Source: Glaciecola sp964643575 (GTDB taxonomy: Bacteria > Pseudomonadota > Gammaproteobacteria > Enterobacterales > Alteromonadaceae). Taken from it: a DNA stretch of 14,529 bases. The stretch's first letter is position 1. Every line of letters begins with the position of its first letter. Shown here piece after piece: positions 1-7,545 of the stretch. The notes below the pieces were generated by a model. The model saw only the letters and a program-made list of their open reading frames with translations. It searched no databases and was not told where the DNA came from. The stretch covers positions 1 to 14,529 of the forward strand of contig CAZXTD010000104.1 of NCBI GenBank assembly GCA_964643575.1, written 5' to 3'. A program made the position numbers and the translations under genes.

Positions 1-20
1 CACATGATGCGGGCTTTTTG
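1..20 (+). terminator. Right half of a probable rho-independent terminator, cut by the window edge
   Basis: The first bases read GATGCGGGC followed by five T residues (15-19). A GC-rich arm running straight into a T tract is the usual right half of an intrinsic terminator on the plus strand. The matching left arm (GCCCGCATC) would lie outside the window, so the hairpin cannot be confirmed. It would end a plus-strand gene to the left and perhaps also serve the convergent minus-strand TPR gene. Confidence 0.4.
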
Positions 21-100
21 TTGTGTGCAATTAAAATAGGCACACGCGACAACATTGGTGCGGAAAGACGGTTCTTCGTGGTTCAAATGTATTAAACCAC

Positions 101-1168
101 TTACAAAGCTCTCTTTATTCGTTTTTGAAGTTTTTTGTGGATTTTCTTCATATTTGAGTCGTTTTCGAGATTAACTAGCTTGATTGTATCGTTCGCTAAA
201 TCAGTAGAATTTGAAGCCATATATAGGCCAGCAAGGCGAAGGTTAGCCCAATTGATACTTGGTAGATTAGAAACGTCTATTTCGCTATCCGAGTATAAGG
301 ATATGTAGGTGTTTAAATGCCGAATGCCTTTCTCTAACTCAATTTCGTTGTTAAGCGCGAGTCTACCAATCTGATAATGGCTATTTAATAGCCTAAATTG
401 ATTTCTTTCCCATTCATCTAGAAGGTCTTTATTATCAGCATTCTCGTCGCTAAGTGATTTGAGTTCTACCTGCGTGGCTTGTTCATAATTAGCAATAGCC
501 TGAGATAAATTATCAAGGTCAATATTCACACGCGCTAACATCGAATATAACTGAATTGCATTTGGAAAAGACTCTAATCCTGCTTCCAATGTTGTGAGTG
601 CATCTTGTGGTTTGTCGCTTGCTAGTTCATAACGCGCTATAGCTAATACACCATCTAATGCATCAAGCTTTGCAATCTCTGTAGCAAGCTCTAGCGCTTT
701 ATCCATGTCTCCACCAGCAATTGATGGAGCCGCAATATAAAAGGACATAAGAGCAGACAAATATTGAGTATCATTAGGTTCTATCTCAACTGCTCTGTTA
801 AGACTATTAAGCGCTTTCTCTGCATAACCTAAAGCACTAAAAATGCTGTCTTGTGCCTGACTGCCCATAATGCTGGCATGCATTACGAACATATCTGGGT
901 CGTTATTATATTTACCAATTGCTCTTTCAGCGGCGTCTTCAGCATCGTCAAGGTCGTTAGTACTTAAAGCGTAAACATAAATTCTGTATTGTTCAGCGCT
1001 TAGGTTTTCTTCGCCAATTTCTTCTATAGTTGTAATAAGTGTTTCAAACTCCTGATCACGGAACATCTTTTCTAGTGCTTTTGTATCGATGGATGTATTG
1101 GCATTTGCAGTAATCACAAAACACAAAGCAATAATAGTAAAGATAGATTTTTTAATGGTTGATAGCAT
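101..1168 (-). CDS. Exported tetratricopeptide-repeat protein, function unknown
   Basis: This 355-residue protein has an N-terminal signal peptide: lysines at 6-7, a hydrophobic stretch at about 8-19, and a probable cleavage after Ala-Asn-Ala near residue 23. The mature part is almost wholly helical and TPR-like. The clearest repeat units run about 110-135 (ending in the typical PNDTQYL), 155-182, 186-215 and 218-236. No catalytic domain is visible, so a periplasmic protein-binding or scaffold role is inferred. The start is supported by an AAGGAA ribosome site just upstream. A weak hairpin (6-bp arms at 78-83 and 95-100) lies directly after the stop codon but has no T tract. The next gene upstream is DUF3010, 165 bases away, so the two need not be co-transcribed. 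Confidence 0.8.
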   Translation of the reverse strand: MLSTIKKSIFTIIALCFVITANANTSIDTKALEKMFRDQEFETLITTIEEIGEENLSAEQYRIYVYALSTNDLDDAEDAAERAIGKYNNDPDMFVMHASIMGSQAQDSIFSALGYAEKALNSLNRAVEIEPNDTQYLSALMSFYIAAPSIAGGDMDKALELATEIAKLDALDGVLAIARYELASDKPQDALTTLEAGLESFPNAIQLYSMLARVNIDLDNLSQAIANYEQATQVELKSLSDENADNKDLLDEWERNQFRLLNSHYQIGRLALNNEIELEKGIRHLNTYISLYSDSEIDVSNLPSINWANLRLAGLYMASNSTDLANDTIKLVNLENDSNMKKIHKKLQKRIKRAL

Positions 1169-1218
1169 TCGACGTTCCTTATTAATGCAAATGGATTGTT
1201 GGTTTGGCGAATCAAGGA

Positions 1219-1300
1219 TAGCGCTAGCGATATAGGCTTAGTGAATATGAACCTATTATGGTTAATAGGTTCAATACTTCTATAGTAGAGGCACTACTAT
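1219..1300. repeat. Cluster of inverted repeats between the TPR and DUF3010 genes
   Basis: Three dyads are packed together. The first has perfect 10-bp arms (TGAACCTATT at 1248-1257, AATAGGTTCA at 1264-1273) around a 6-base loop. The second has perfect 7-bp arms (ATAGTAG at 1282-1288, CTACTAT at 1294-1300) around a 5-base loop. The third is the overlapping 8-bp palindrome pair TAGCGCTA / CGCTAGCG at 1219-1229. None is followed by a convincing T tract on either strand, so operators or mRNA hairpins are as likely as terminators. They lie just upstream of the TPR gene, where its promoter should be. Confidence 0.6.
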
Positions 1301-1333
1301 TTGTAACAGAATATGTGAGCGTGGCTTAATAAG

Positions 1334-1780
1334 TTACTCTACGGCAGGTGGATAGACGATATTCATGTGCGTAGCGTAAGCGACTTCAAACGCAGTCTTT
1401 TGAAATATTTTTAGACCCGTTTCTTCAAAGGCTACAGTGACAGGATTACGTTTTATTGAATCTTTAAATTCAGCTGGCGTCATCACGCTTACTTTGAGAT
1501 TTTCAATCAGCTGAATAGCTGCTTCCATTTTAAACCCAAGCGCACCGCCTGCAAACTTTCCTTTTAGTGGTCTTTCTTTAATGACAACGTGTTCAACTTT
1601 ATAATCTTCAACTAGTTTTGCAAAAGTAGTCTGAAAATAACGCAGGTCAGACTGCTTGTTTTGTTTGCTAAAATCTATTTTACGTGCACGGCACTCGGGT
1701 AAAGAAAATAGCCCGTCTTGATAGGTCAATAAGCAGATGACTGCTTCCGTACCCTTTAATTCTACACCACAAATTCTCAT
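1334..1780 (-). CDS. DUF3010 family protein
   Basis: This 148-residue cytoplasmic protein matches the gammaproteobacterial DUF3010 family along its full length. It has the typical opening MRICGVELKG and the conserved central stretch at about 67-90 (VIKERPLKGKF, then GGALGFKMEAA). The opening strand, with glycine and an acidic residue followed by more strands, and the later VVIKER strand recall an RNase H-like fold, but that is my inference from sequence and no catalytic role is established. There is no signal peptide or membrane segment. The start has a good ribosome site (GGAGA, 5 bases before ATG). The TPR-GGDEF gene ends 73 bases upstream on the same strand, so joint transcription is possible, and I see no clear terminator between them. 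Confidence 0.85.
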   Translation of the reverse strand: MRICGVELKGTEAVICLLTYQDGLFSLPECRARKIDFSKQNKQSDLRYFQTTFAKLVEDYKVEHVVIKERPLKGKFAGGALGFKMEAAIQLIENLKVSVMTPAEFKDSIKRNPVTVAFEETGLKIFQKTAFEVAYATHMNIVYPPAVE

Positions 1781-1853
1781 TATTTCTCCAAGACTTTTAC
1801 TCTAACATTAATAGTTCAAAGCATATCATGACCGTGCTTAGTCATATACAAAA

Positions 1854-3749
1854 TCAATCAGTATTATTGAAGGCGTCTATCATTATAGCGTCACGCCCAA
1901 ACTTTTTTGCTTCATACATCATTTTATCCGCTGCCGAAATAGTTGAAAGCTCATCATCATATTTTGTTGCGTCTACCACACCCACTGAGCAGGTAAGCGT
2001 TCTTTTTATTAAGTTTCTAAGTTCAGGGTCTTCTTTAACTGTGTCTGTAAAGTCAATAATGAGTAGTTGTGCTTGCTCGATATTTGTAAAAGGAAAAATA
2101 AACAAAAACTCTTCGCCTCCAATTCTAGCAATCATGTCGGTAGAGCGAAATTGTTCCATTGCCAGCTGCGCAAAAAGTGAAAGTACTCGGTCGCCAATAG
2201 GATGGCCTAATTCATCGTTTATATTTTTAAAATGGTCAAGGTCGACTAGCGCGACAGAAAGTTCATAGTGCTCTCTATTAGCGAGCTTTAATTGTGTAGC
2301 AAGGTTATTAAAAGCTGTACGCCTGTTTGCTAATTTAGTTAAGGAGTCGGTGCTCGCGAGTACTTTTAATTGTTTTTGAGCTTTTTTCGACTGCTGATAC
2401 AAAAACAAAACCGCTAAGGCAACACATGCTAGCAAAACAAGTAGCAGTTTAAATACCAAGTTTTGTTGGTCTTTGTTCTTGGCATTCTCGTTCGCCAGCG
2501 TATTTTGACTTACCAGTAACTTGTTTTCGTCTTCTTTTTGATTAAGTTCAAACTCCGCCCGCAATCGTTCATACTTTTCATTGTTTCTTTGTTGGTCAAA
2601 CTTTATCTTCTCTTCGTAGGTGAGCATAAGCGAATCGTATGCTTTTTCAAAATCTCCAATGCGTGAAAAAAGTTTTGCTTTTAGAAAGTGCAATGAAATA
2701 AAAGCGGGCTTGTGTGAATCACCTTGCACATATTCTAGCGCTATATCAGCCATCTCAAGAGCTTGAGGTATCTCGTTTTGCGCATAGGCAAAATCAGCCA
2801 ATTTTTCGTTCACATTTGCTAGCATGAAAGAGTTTTTCGACTCAGAAAATAGCAAGAGTGCTTTGACCAAGCTACGATGTGCTTGCAAATCGTTACCATT
2901 TTCCAGATAGATCCCTGCTAATTCTTTATGGGTATATGCTTGACCCTGCGCATCATCGAATTCTATAGATATTTTTAGTGATTCTTGAAATAAAGGAAGC
3001 GCCTTATCAGCCTGTCCATTTGTCTTATATGCCTTGGCTAACCCATATAATGTGTCACTATAAGAAATCTGGTTATCTGTACCTCTACTATAATCTAGCG
3101 CTTCTTGGAAAAAACTAATGGCTACAGGTAGATTGTCTGTATATTCATAAACCATACCTAAGTAATATGCCAATTCACCAGTTGTACGAGAAGGATTAGG
3201 AGCAGCTTTTGCTAATTCGTAAGCTAAAGTAAAGCTTTGCAAAGAATCTCCATATTTGCCAAGCGTTAAATCACAAAGTCCTAAAGCAATGTATGCCTCT
3301 TGCAACAGAACACTATCAGCGTTAGCTGATGCCCATTGAACCGCTCGTTCAGCCATTGGTTTTGCAGTTTCAGCTTGACCGTCTAATTCTAACGCCTTTG
3401 CATAAACGACTAATACCTGATTATAGAGAAGTGAATTGGGCTTATGTTGAATGCTGTGTAGTGCTTCTTTAGCATGGTAGTGCGCCTTTTTAGCTAGGAA
3501 TTTATCGTAATGCCATGAGCTAATCACCAAGTGGGCGATTGCAATATTAGTCTGGTTTGAACTAGCGTCTTCATTCAGGGTTTGTAGAATATTTGAATAT
3601 TCTGCTACAACTGTTTCTGGGGAGTCTTGTATACGCTGCAAACCTTCGTCAAGCGACAAGTCATTGGCACTAGCTTGCGTGGTAAGTAGCAAACAAATTG
3701 TAATTAGCGCTAGGCTTCTTAAACATGGGAATTTCAAGACATAGGCCAT
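1854..3749 (-). CDS. Membrane diguanylate cyclase with a periplasmic TPR sensor domain
   Basis: This 631-residue protein should make the second messenger c-di-GMP from two GTP. In order it has a signal peptide (cleavage near Ala-Ser-Ala, residue 28); a TPR region at about 60-375 with repeat-like helices; a charged coiled-coil linker at about 380-430; one membrane segment at about 431-451; and a cytoplasmic GGDEF domain at about 467-627. The active-site signature is GGEEF (544-548). The metal and guanine-binding stretch DLDHFKNIND (503-512) is intact, and the inhibitory RxxD site is present (RSTD, 535-538) five residues before GGEEF. An active, product-inhibited enzyme is therefore predicted. 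The TPR part probably senses a periplasmic protein or peptide. No strong ribosome site precedes the chosen ATG, but the signal peptide that follows it supports this start. Confidence 0.9.
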   Translation of the reverse strand: MAYVLKFPCLRSLALITICLLLTTQASANDLSLDEGLQRIQDSPETVVAEYSNILQTLNEDASSNQTNIAIAHLVISSWHYDKFLAKKAHYHAKEALHSIQHKPNSLLYNQVLVVYAKALELDGQAETAKPMAERAVQWASANADSVLLQEAYIALGLCDLTLGKYGDSLQSFTLAYELAKAAPNPSRTTGELAYYLGMVYEYTDNLPVAISFFQEALDYSRGTDNQISYSDTLYGLAKAYKTNGQADKALPLFQESLKISIEFDDAQGQAYTHKELAGIYLENGNDLQAHRSLVKALLLFSESKNSFMLANVNEKLADFAYAQNEIPQALEMADIALEYVQGDSHKPAFISLHFLKAKLFSRIGDFEKAYDSLMLTYEEKIKFDQQRNNEKYERLRAEFELNQKEDENKLLVSQNTLANENAKNKDQQNLVFKLLLVLLACVALAVLFLYQQSKKAQKQLKVLASTDSLTKLANRRTAFNNLATQLKLANREHYELSVALVDLDHFKNINDELGHPIGDRVLSLFAQLAMEQFRSTDMIARIGGEEFLFIFPFTNIEQAQLLIIDFTDTVKEDPELRNLIKRTLTCSVGVVDATKYDDELSTISAADKMMYEAKKFGRDAIMIDAFNNTD

Positions 3750-3770
3750 TCAAGATGAGTATTACATCTA

Positions 3771-3794
3771 TATTAGCACTAATCATGCCTAATA
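3771..3794. repeat. Inverted repeat upstream of the TPR-GGDEF gene
   Basis: Arms TATTAG (3771-3776) and CTAATA (3789-3794) enclose 12 bases, and a smaller dyad (ATTAG-CA-CTAAT) overlaps the left arm. The site lies 22-45 bases before the diguanylate cyclase start codon, where a promoter or operator would be expected. Six-bp AT-rich arms can occur by chance, so this is a weak call. Confidence 0.3.
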
Positions 3795-3860
3795 CTATGT
3801 GTAGGTGTGTTTTGTTTGATTGGTTCGTGTGTGAAGATAGAGCTTGGATTAGTGGCGTCT

Positions 3861-4064
3861 CTAGTGGTCTTTGCGTTCTTTTATAGTTGGATTAACTACA
3901 TTTTTCAGTGCTTTACCTAAAAATGCATCGTGGGTCACATCCAATAATTCTATTACCTCAAGCAATAATTGATGTGTTTTATGCTCGCCAATATCATGAC
4001 ATTTTAAAGCTAATTCGCTGGTTTCTGCCTTGAGTGTTTTTAGTTTTTGATCAACAAACTTCAT
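3861..4064 (-). CDS. Small charged helical protein, unknown function
   Basis: This 67-residue product begins MKFVDQKLKTLK and ends in a strongly basic tail (IKERKDH). It looks almost wholly alpha-helical, with heptad-like leucines at about 31-50. It has no signal peptide, membrane segment, or cysteine pair (one cysteine, in KCHD). I do not recognise a family. An in-frame ATG 13 codons upstream exists, but a strong ribosome site (AAAGGAG at 4070-4076, five bases from the internal ATG) fixes the start at 4064. The gene lies 111 bases upstream of the TPR-diguanylate cyclase on the same strand and may share its transcript. It is divergent from the DUF2797 gene across 210 bases. Confidence 0.7.
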   Translation of the reverse strand: MKFVDQKLKTLKAETSELALKCHDIGEHKTHQLLLEVIELLDVTHDAFLGKALKNVVNPTIKERKDH

Positions 4065-4069
4065 AGTTT

Positions 4070-4076
4070 CTCCTTT
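4070..4076 (-). promoter_or_regulatory. Strong ribosome-binding site of the 67-residue gene
   Basis: On the minus strand this reads AAAGGAG with five bases to the ATG at 4064. It decides the start codon in favour of the 67-residue form over the longer 80-residue reading from 4103. Confidence 0.75.
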
Positions 4077-4274
4077 GATGCAAAGGCTAAAAGATACTGA
4101 CAAATGTTACAAACAATCTATTTCTACTAAAGTATAGTTATTGCTCGAAAAAACCTGAGTAGCCGTCAAAAGAACTATTTTGCCAAAAACAAGATTGATA
4201 AAACCAAACCAGACCAGAGAATTCTTGATACCATTATCACCAGAAAAAAATGGACAAACGAGAAACTCTATAAG

Positions 4275-5150
4275 ATGACTACATGGTCTGGAAACATATC
4301 CAAAATGCGAGTTGAGGCTGTACCTCAAAATAACAAAGCGCCTAATGTTAATGGCATAAACAATAGCTTTACACCTAAGTATGCTTTGCCGATTGGCGAG
4401 GACTTTGTACCGATGAACGAGCTTATAGGAAAGCATCTTGAAATCACTTATGCAGGCGAAATCAACTGCGTCAATTGTGAAAGAAAAACGAAGAAGAGCT
4501 TTAACCAAGGTTATTGCTTTCCTTGTATGCGCAGCTTGGCCCGCTGCGATACTTGTATTATCAAGCCCGAGCTTTGTCATTATGAGGCAGGGACATGCCG
4601 CGAGCCAAAGTGGGGCGAAGACAACTGCCAGCAAGATCATTTTGTGTATCTTGCCAATACAGGCCAAGTTAAAGTGGGTATAACGCGTTTTGTAAAAGGT
4701 GATGTATCGTCTCGTTGGTTTGACCAAGGGGCTTCACAAGCACTTGCGATTTATAGAGTTAAAAACCGTTTGTTAAGCGGATTAGTCGAAGTTGAAGTCG
4801 CTAAACACATTGCCGACAAAACGAATTGGCGAACAATGCTTAAAGGTGAACCAACACCATTAGATTTAATTCAAATGCAAGCCAAAGTATATGAGCTTGT
4901 GCGCGATCATGTGGCAAAACTAAGAAATGAACATGGTATTCAGGCTATTCAAGAAACTTCCATGACGCCCATCAATATCGATTACCCTGTTTCTCAATAT
5001 CCTGAAAAAATTAAATCAATCAACCTCGACAAAGAACTGCATTTTGAAGGCACGTTGCTGGGTATAAAAGGGCAATACTTAATGCTCGATGGAAACCGAG
5101 TGATCAATATGCGAAAGTACACAGGATACGATATTAGTTTAACTGCATGA
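4275..5150 (+). CDS. DUF2797 family cysteine-rich protein
   Basis: This 291-residue cytoplasmic protein has the layout of the DUF2797 family. It carries nine cysteines between residues 65 and 118 (65, 68, 81, 84, 91, 94, 101, 108, 118), several as CxxC pairs (CVNC, CFPC, CDTC), which strongly suggests bound zinc. Straight after comes HFVYLANTGQVKVGIT (122-137). This resembles the two-strand core of GIY-YIG nuclease domains, with arginines at 138 and 147 following, but the resemblance is mine and nuclease activity is not shown. The C-terminal part (about 245-291) looks like a small beta domain. The start is the first in-frame ATG with a GAGAAA stretch before it. The flavin oxidoreductase gene begins 25 bases downstream, so the two are probably one operon. 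Confidence 0.82.
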   Translation: MTTWSGNISKMRVEAVPQNNKAPNVNGINNSFTPKYALPIGEDFVPMNELIGKHLEITYAGEINCVNCERKTKKSFNQGYCFPCMRSLARCDTCIIKPELCHYEAGTCREPKWGEDNCQQDHFVYLANTGQVKVGITRFVKGDVSSRWFDQGASQALAIYRVKNRLLSGLVEVEVAKHIADKTNWRTMLKGEPTPLDLIQMQAKVYELVRDHVAKLRNEHGIQAIQETSMTPINIDYPVSQYPEKIKSINLDKELHFEGTLLGIKGQYLMLDGNRVINMRKYTGYDISLTA

Positions 5151-5163
5151 TACGCTATCTAAA

Positions 5164-5168
5164 AAGGA
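5164..5168 (+). promoter_or_regulatory. Ribosome-binding site that favours ATG 5176
   Basis: AAGGA sits seven bases before ATG 5176. The in-frame GTG at 5173 would leave only four bases of spacing, so ATG is the better start for the oxidoreductase. Confidence 0.6.
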
Positions 5169-5175
5169 AAACGTG

Positions 5176-6402
5176 ATGGGTGCTTTTACGTCTTTAACCT
5201 TAAACTCTGGTTTGCGGTTAAAAAATAGATTAGTCAAAGCGGCAATGGAAGAAAATTTAGCGAATGCTGAGCAATTGCCTGACCAAGCTATTTATAATTT
5301 ATATGATGCCTGGGCGAAAGGTGGCGTTGGTATGATTATCACGGGCAATGTAATGATTGACCCACTGGCGATGACAGGCCCAGCAGGAATAGCACTACAT
5401 AGTGATAAGGACTTAGCCGCTTTTAAGAAATGGGCGAGTGTCGCTAGGGCAAATGATACTGCTGTGATAATGCAAATTAATCATCCTGGTCGACAAGTTT
5501 ATAAGAGCATGCACGGTAAAGTGCTGTCTCCTTCTGATGTTGCCTTAGATTTAGGTAAGCACTCGAGTATGTTTAGCCAACCTAAGGCTATGACCGAAGC
5601 GCAAATTTATGACGTGATTGAGCGCTTTACAACAAGCGCATTGCTCGCTGAAGAAGCTGGTTTTAGTGGGGTTCAGATTCATGCTGCACACGGCTACTTG
5701 TTATCGCAGTTTTTGTCTGGGCTGGTAAATAAGCGTGACGACGATTGGGGCGGTAACCCTGCAAAACGCGCAAAACTGCTGATTGCAGTGGTTGATAGCA
5801 TTAAAAGAAAGGTGAACCCCCGTTTTAGCGTGAGTGTAAAGCTCAATTCTGCAGACTTTCAACGAGGAGGATTTGATATTACAGACGCACTTGAATTATG
5901 CAAAATACTTGACAAGAAGCAGCTCGATTTTATAGAGCTCTCAGGCGGAAGCTACGAAGCTCCTGCCATGCAAGGCAGAAGTGCTGATGGCCGTACACTT
6001 GCGCGAGAAGCATATTTTTTAGATTTTGCGAAAACCATCGCTGAGCAAACAAATACGACAATTATGACTACCGGCGGCATTAAACGGGTCAAGGTTGCAA
6101 ATCATGTGTTATCAAGCGGCGTCGATTTAGTCGGTATTGCGAGCGCTATGGCCTATCAGCCAGATTTACCCAAGAACTGGCAAGAAAATCCGGCGGCTAG
6201 TGTAGAAATCACCAAGGTAGATTGGCGAAACAAAACTCTCGCAGCCTTGGCTACTATGGCTCTTGTGCGCAGACAGTTGCAACGATTAAGCAAGGGTAAA
6301 CAGCCCAGTTCAACTTTGTCGCCCGCGTGGAGCTTGCTAAGAGACCAAATTAGGCTTTTACGTCTTACAAAACGATATCGCAAGAATATTGTAAATTCTT
6401 AA
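5176..6402 (+). CDS. NADH:flavin oxidoreductase, Old Yellow Enzyme family
   Basis: This 408-residue FMN enzyme has a TIM barrel and should use NAD(P)H to reduce an activated C=C bond in an unknown substrate. The family signature is clear: QINHPGRQ (100-107); the substrate-binding His-His pair in HAAHGYLLSQFL (H169 and H172); a following N-x-R-x-D-x-WGG segment (185-193); and the phosphate-binding TTGG (298-301) with the later VGIASAMAYQPDLP stretch. There is no four-cysteine iron-sulfur cluster site, so it is a single-domain enzyme rather than a 2,4-dienoyl-CoA reductase type. Beyond the barrel it has an unusually basic C-terminal tail (about 350-408, many Arg and Lys). It lies directly downstream of DUF2797, probably in one operon. 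Confidence 0.9.
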   Translation: MGAFTSLTLNSGLRLKNRLVKAAMEENLANAEQLPDQAIYNLYDAWAKGGVGMIITGNVMIDPLAMTGPAGIALHSDKDLAAFKKWASVARANDTAVIMQINHPGRQVYKSMHGKVLSPSDVALDLGKHSSMFSQPKAMTEAQIYDVIERFTTSALLAEEAGFSGVQIHAAHGYLLSQFLSGLVNKRDDDWGGNPAKRAKLLIAVVDSIKRKVNPRFSVSVKLNSADFQRGGFDITDALELCKILDKKQLDFIELSGGSYEAPAMQGRSADGRTLAREAYFLDFAKTIAEQTNTTIMTTGGIKRVKVANHVLSSGVDLVGIASAMAYQPDLPKNWQENPAASVEITKVDWRNKTLAALATMALVRRQLQRLSKGKQPSSTLSPAWSLLRDQIRLLRLTKRYRKNIVNS

Positions 6403-6454
6403 TAAAGCTCTAAAGTTAAGGCTTGAAATGCTCGATATAATAATAATCAACAAA

Positions 6455-6483
6455 TTGTAACTATGGGTTTACTCTACTAACAT
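6455..6483 (+). promoter_or_regulatory. Candidate sigma-70 promoter for the receiver-CheC operon
   Basis: TTGTAA (6455-6460) and TAACAT (6478-6483) are separated by 17 bases, each matching four of six consensus positions. The site is about 40 bases before the ATG at 6523, in the only sizeable gap upstream of this gene pair. The match is modest. Confidence 0.35.
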
Positions 6484-6522
6484 GTTTGGGTTCTTTGCTA
6501 GACCATATTGTGAGACTTATCG

Positions 6523-7545
6523 ATGACTGTGCCTGTGCTGATATGCGACGATTCCGGTTTTGCTCGTAAAGCAATGGCGCGCTCGTTGCCAGACGGCTGG
6601 GATATAGATATTTCTTTTGCTGAGGACGGTCAAAAAGCAATTGATATGATTAATCAAGGCAAAGGCGACATCTTGTTTCTCGATTTAAATATGCCAGTGC
6701 TTGATGGTTATCAAACTATGGATATCATACGTAAGCACGATTTGCCTACTTTGGTCATTGTCGTTTCAGGAGATGTGCAAGAAGAGGCAAGAAATCGTAT
6801 GCTGGCAATGGGAGCAGTCGATTTTATTCGCAAACCTATCGACAATGAAAAGCTCAGCAAAATATTAGCTAAATACGGTATTTATAATGGTAATACCAGC
6901 GCGACTAATCGAGAGCAAACAAATCAGTTATCTGAAAGCGCTGACGAGGCCGAAAAGTTAGACGCTTTTAGGGAGCTCGCAAATGTCGCTATGGGGCAAG
7001 CTGGCGAAAATTTAGCAAAAGTGTTAAACGAATTTATCGAATTACCGATTCCAAATGTGAGTTTATTGCATGCCAATGAGCTTCATATGGCCCTGAGTGA
7101 TGTGAATCAAAATTCGCAGATGTCAGCCGTTTCGAAAGGCTTTATTAGTACCGGCATTCGTGGTGAAGCAATCATACTATTTAACGATAGCAATGTTGAA
7201 AATATGGCAAATTTGCTTGGGGTCAACAAGAGTGATGAGCACAAAGAGGCTGAAGTTGAAGCCTTAATGGACGTATCTAATATCCTCATCGGTGCCTGTT
7301 TAAACGCACTTTCAGCGCAATTAAACGTTAAATTTACACATAACTCTCCAATCATATTGGGACTACATTGCGGTCTACAAGAACTCATGAGTAGTCAAGT
7401 TTCTAGAGCGGACAAAGTGCTCGCCATTGAGATTGCTTATGCCATCTCAAAGCATAATTTAAATTTTGAATTGTTGTTACTGATACCTGATAAATACGTC
7501 GATTTAGTATTTAATCGTCTTGTCTTTGAAAGCGAGCAAATATGA
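6523..7545 (+). CDS. Response regulator with receiver domain fused to a CheC-like phosphatase domain
   Basis: Of 340 residues, 1-120 form a CheY-like receiver: acidic pair D9-D10, phospho-acceptor D54 in FLDLNMPVLDG, S82 and K104. A polar linker follows (about 121-145), then a CheC/CheX/FliY-type domain (about 147-335). CheC enzymes remove phosphate from phospho-CheY using the motif D/S-x3-E-x2-N. The first copy is intact (D147, E151, N154, in DAFRELAN). The second is a conservative variant (E246, D250, N253, in EALMDVSN). The protein might dephosphorylate its own receiver or a partner's. It lacks DNA-binding and output enzyme domains. Its stop codon overlaps the next start (ATGA), so translation is coupled to the PAS-GGDEF protein, its likely partner. 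The ribosome site is weak. Confidence 0.87.
   Translation: MTVPVLICDDSGFARKAMARSLPDGWDIDISFAEDGQKAIDMINQGKGDILFLDLNMPVLDGYQTMDIIRKHDLPTLVIVVSGDVQEEARNRMLAMGAVDFIRKPIDNEKLSKILAKYGIYNGNTSATNREQTNQLSESADEAEKLDAFRELANVAMGQAGENLAKVLNEFIELPIPNVSLLHANELHMALSDVNQNSQMSAVSKGFISTGIRGEAIILFNDSNVENMANLLGVNKSDEHKEAEVEALMDVSNILIGACLNALSAQLNVKFTHNSPIILGLHCGLQELMSSQVSRADKVLAIEIAYAISKHNLNFELLLLIPDKYVDLVFNRLVFESEQI

Noticed and set aside
23..45. GTGTGC/GCACAC inverted repeat near the left edge as a terminator
   Set aside because: The arms are six bp with an 11-base loop and are not followed by T residues on either strand.
1828..2268. A 146-codon open frame on the plus strand, opposite the GGDEF domain
   Set aside because: It is serine-rich with low-complexity composition and lies across the conserved GGDEF domain read on the other strand.
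4065..4103. A longer start for the small helical protein
   Set aside because: The internal ATG at 4064 has a strong ribosome site at correct spacing; the upstream ATG has none.
4107..4727. A 206-codon open frame on the minus strand, opposite the DUF2797 gene
   Set aside because: It overlaps a recognised family member on the other strand, its protein has no family features, and its cysteine and hydrophobic runs simply mirror the DUF2797 codons.
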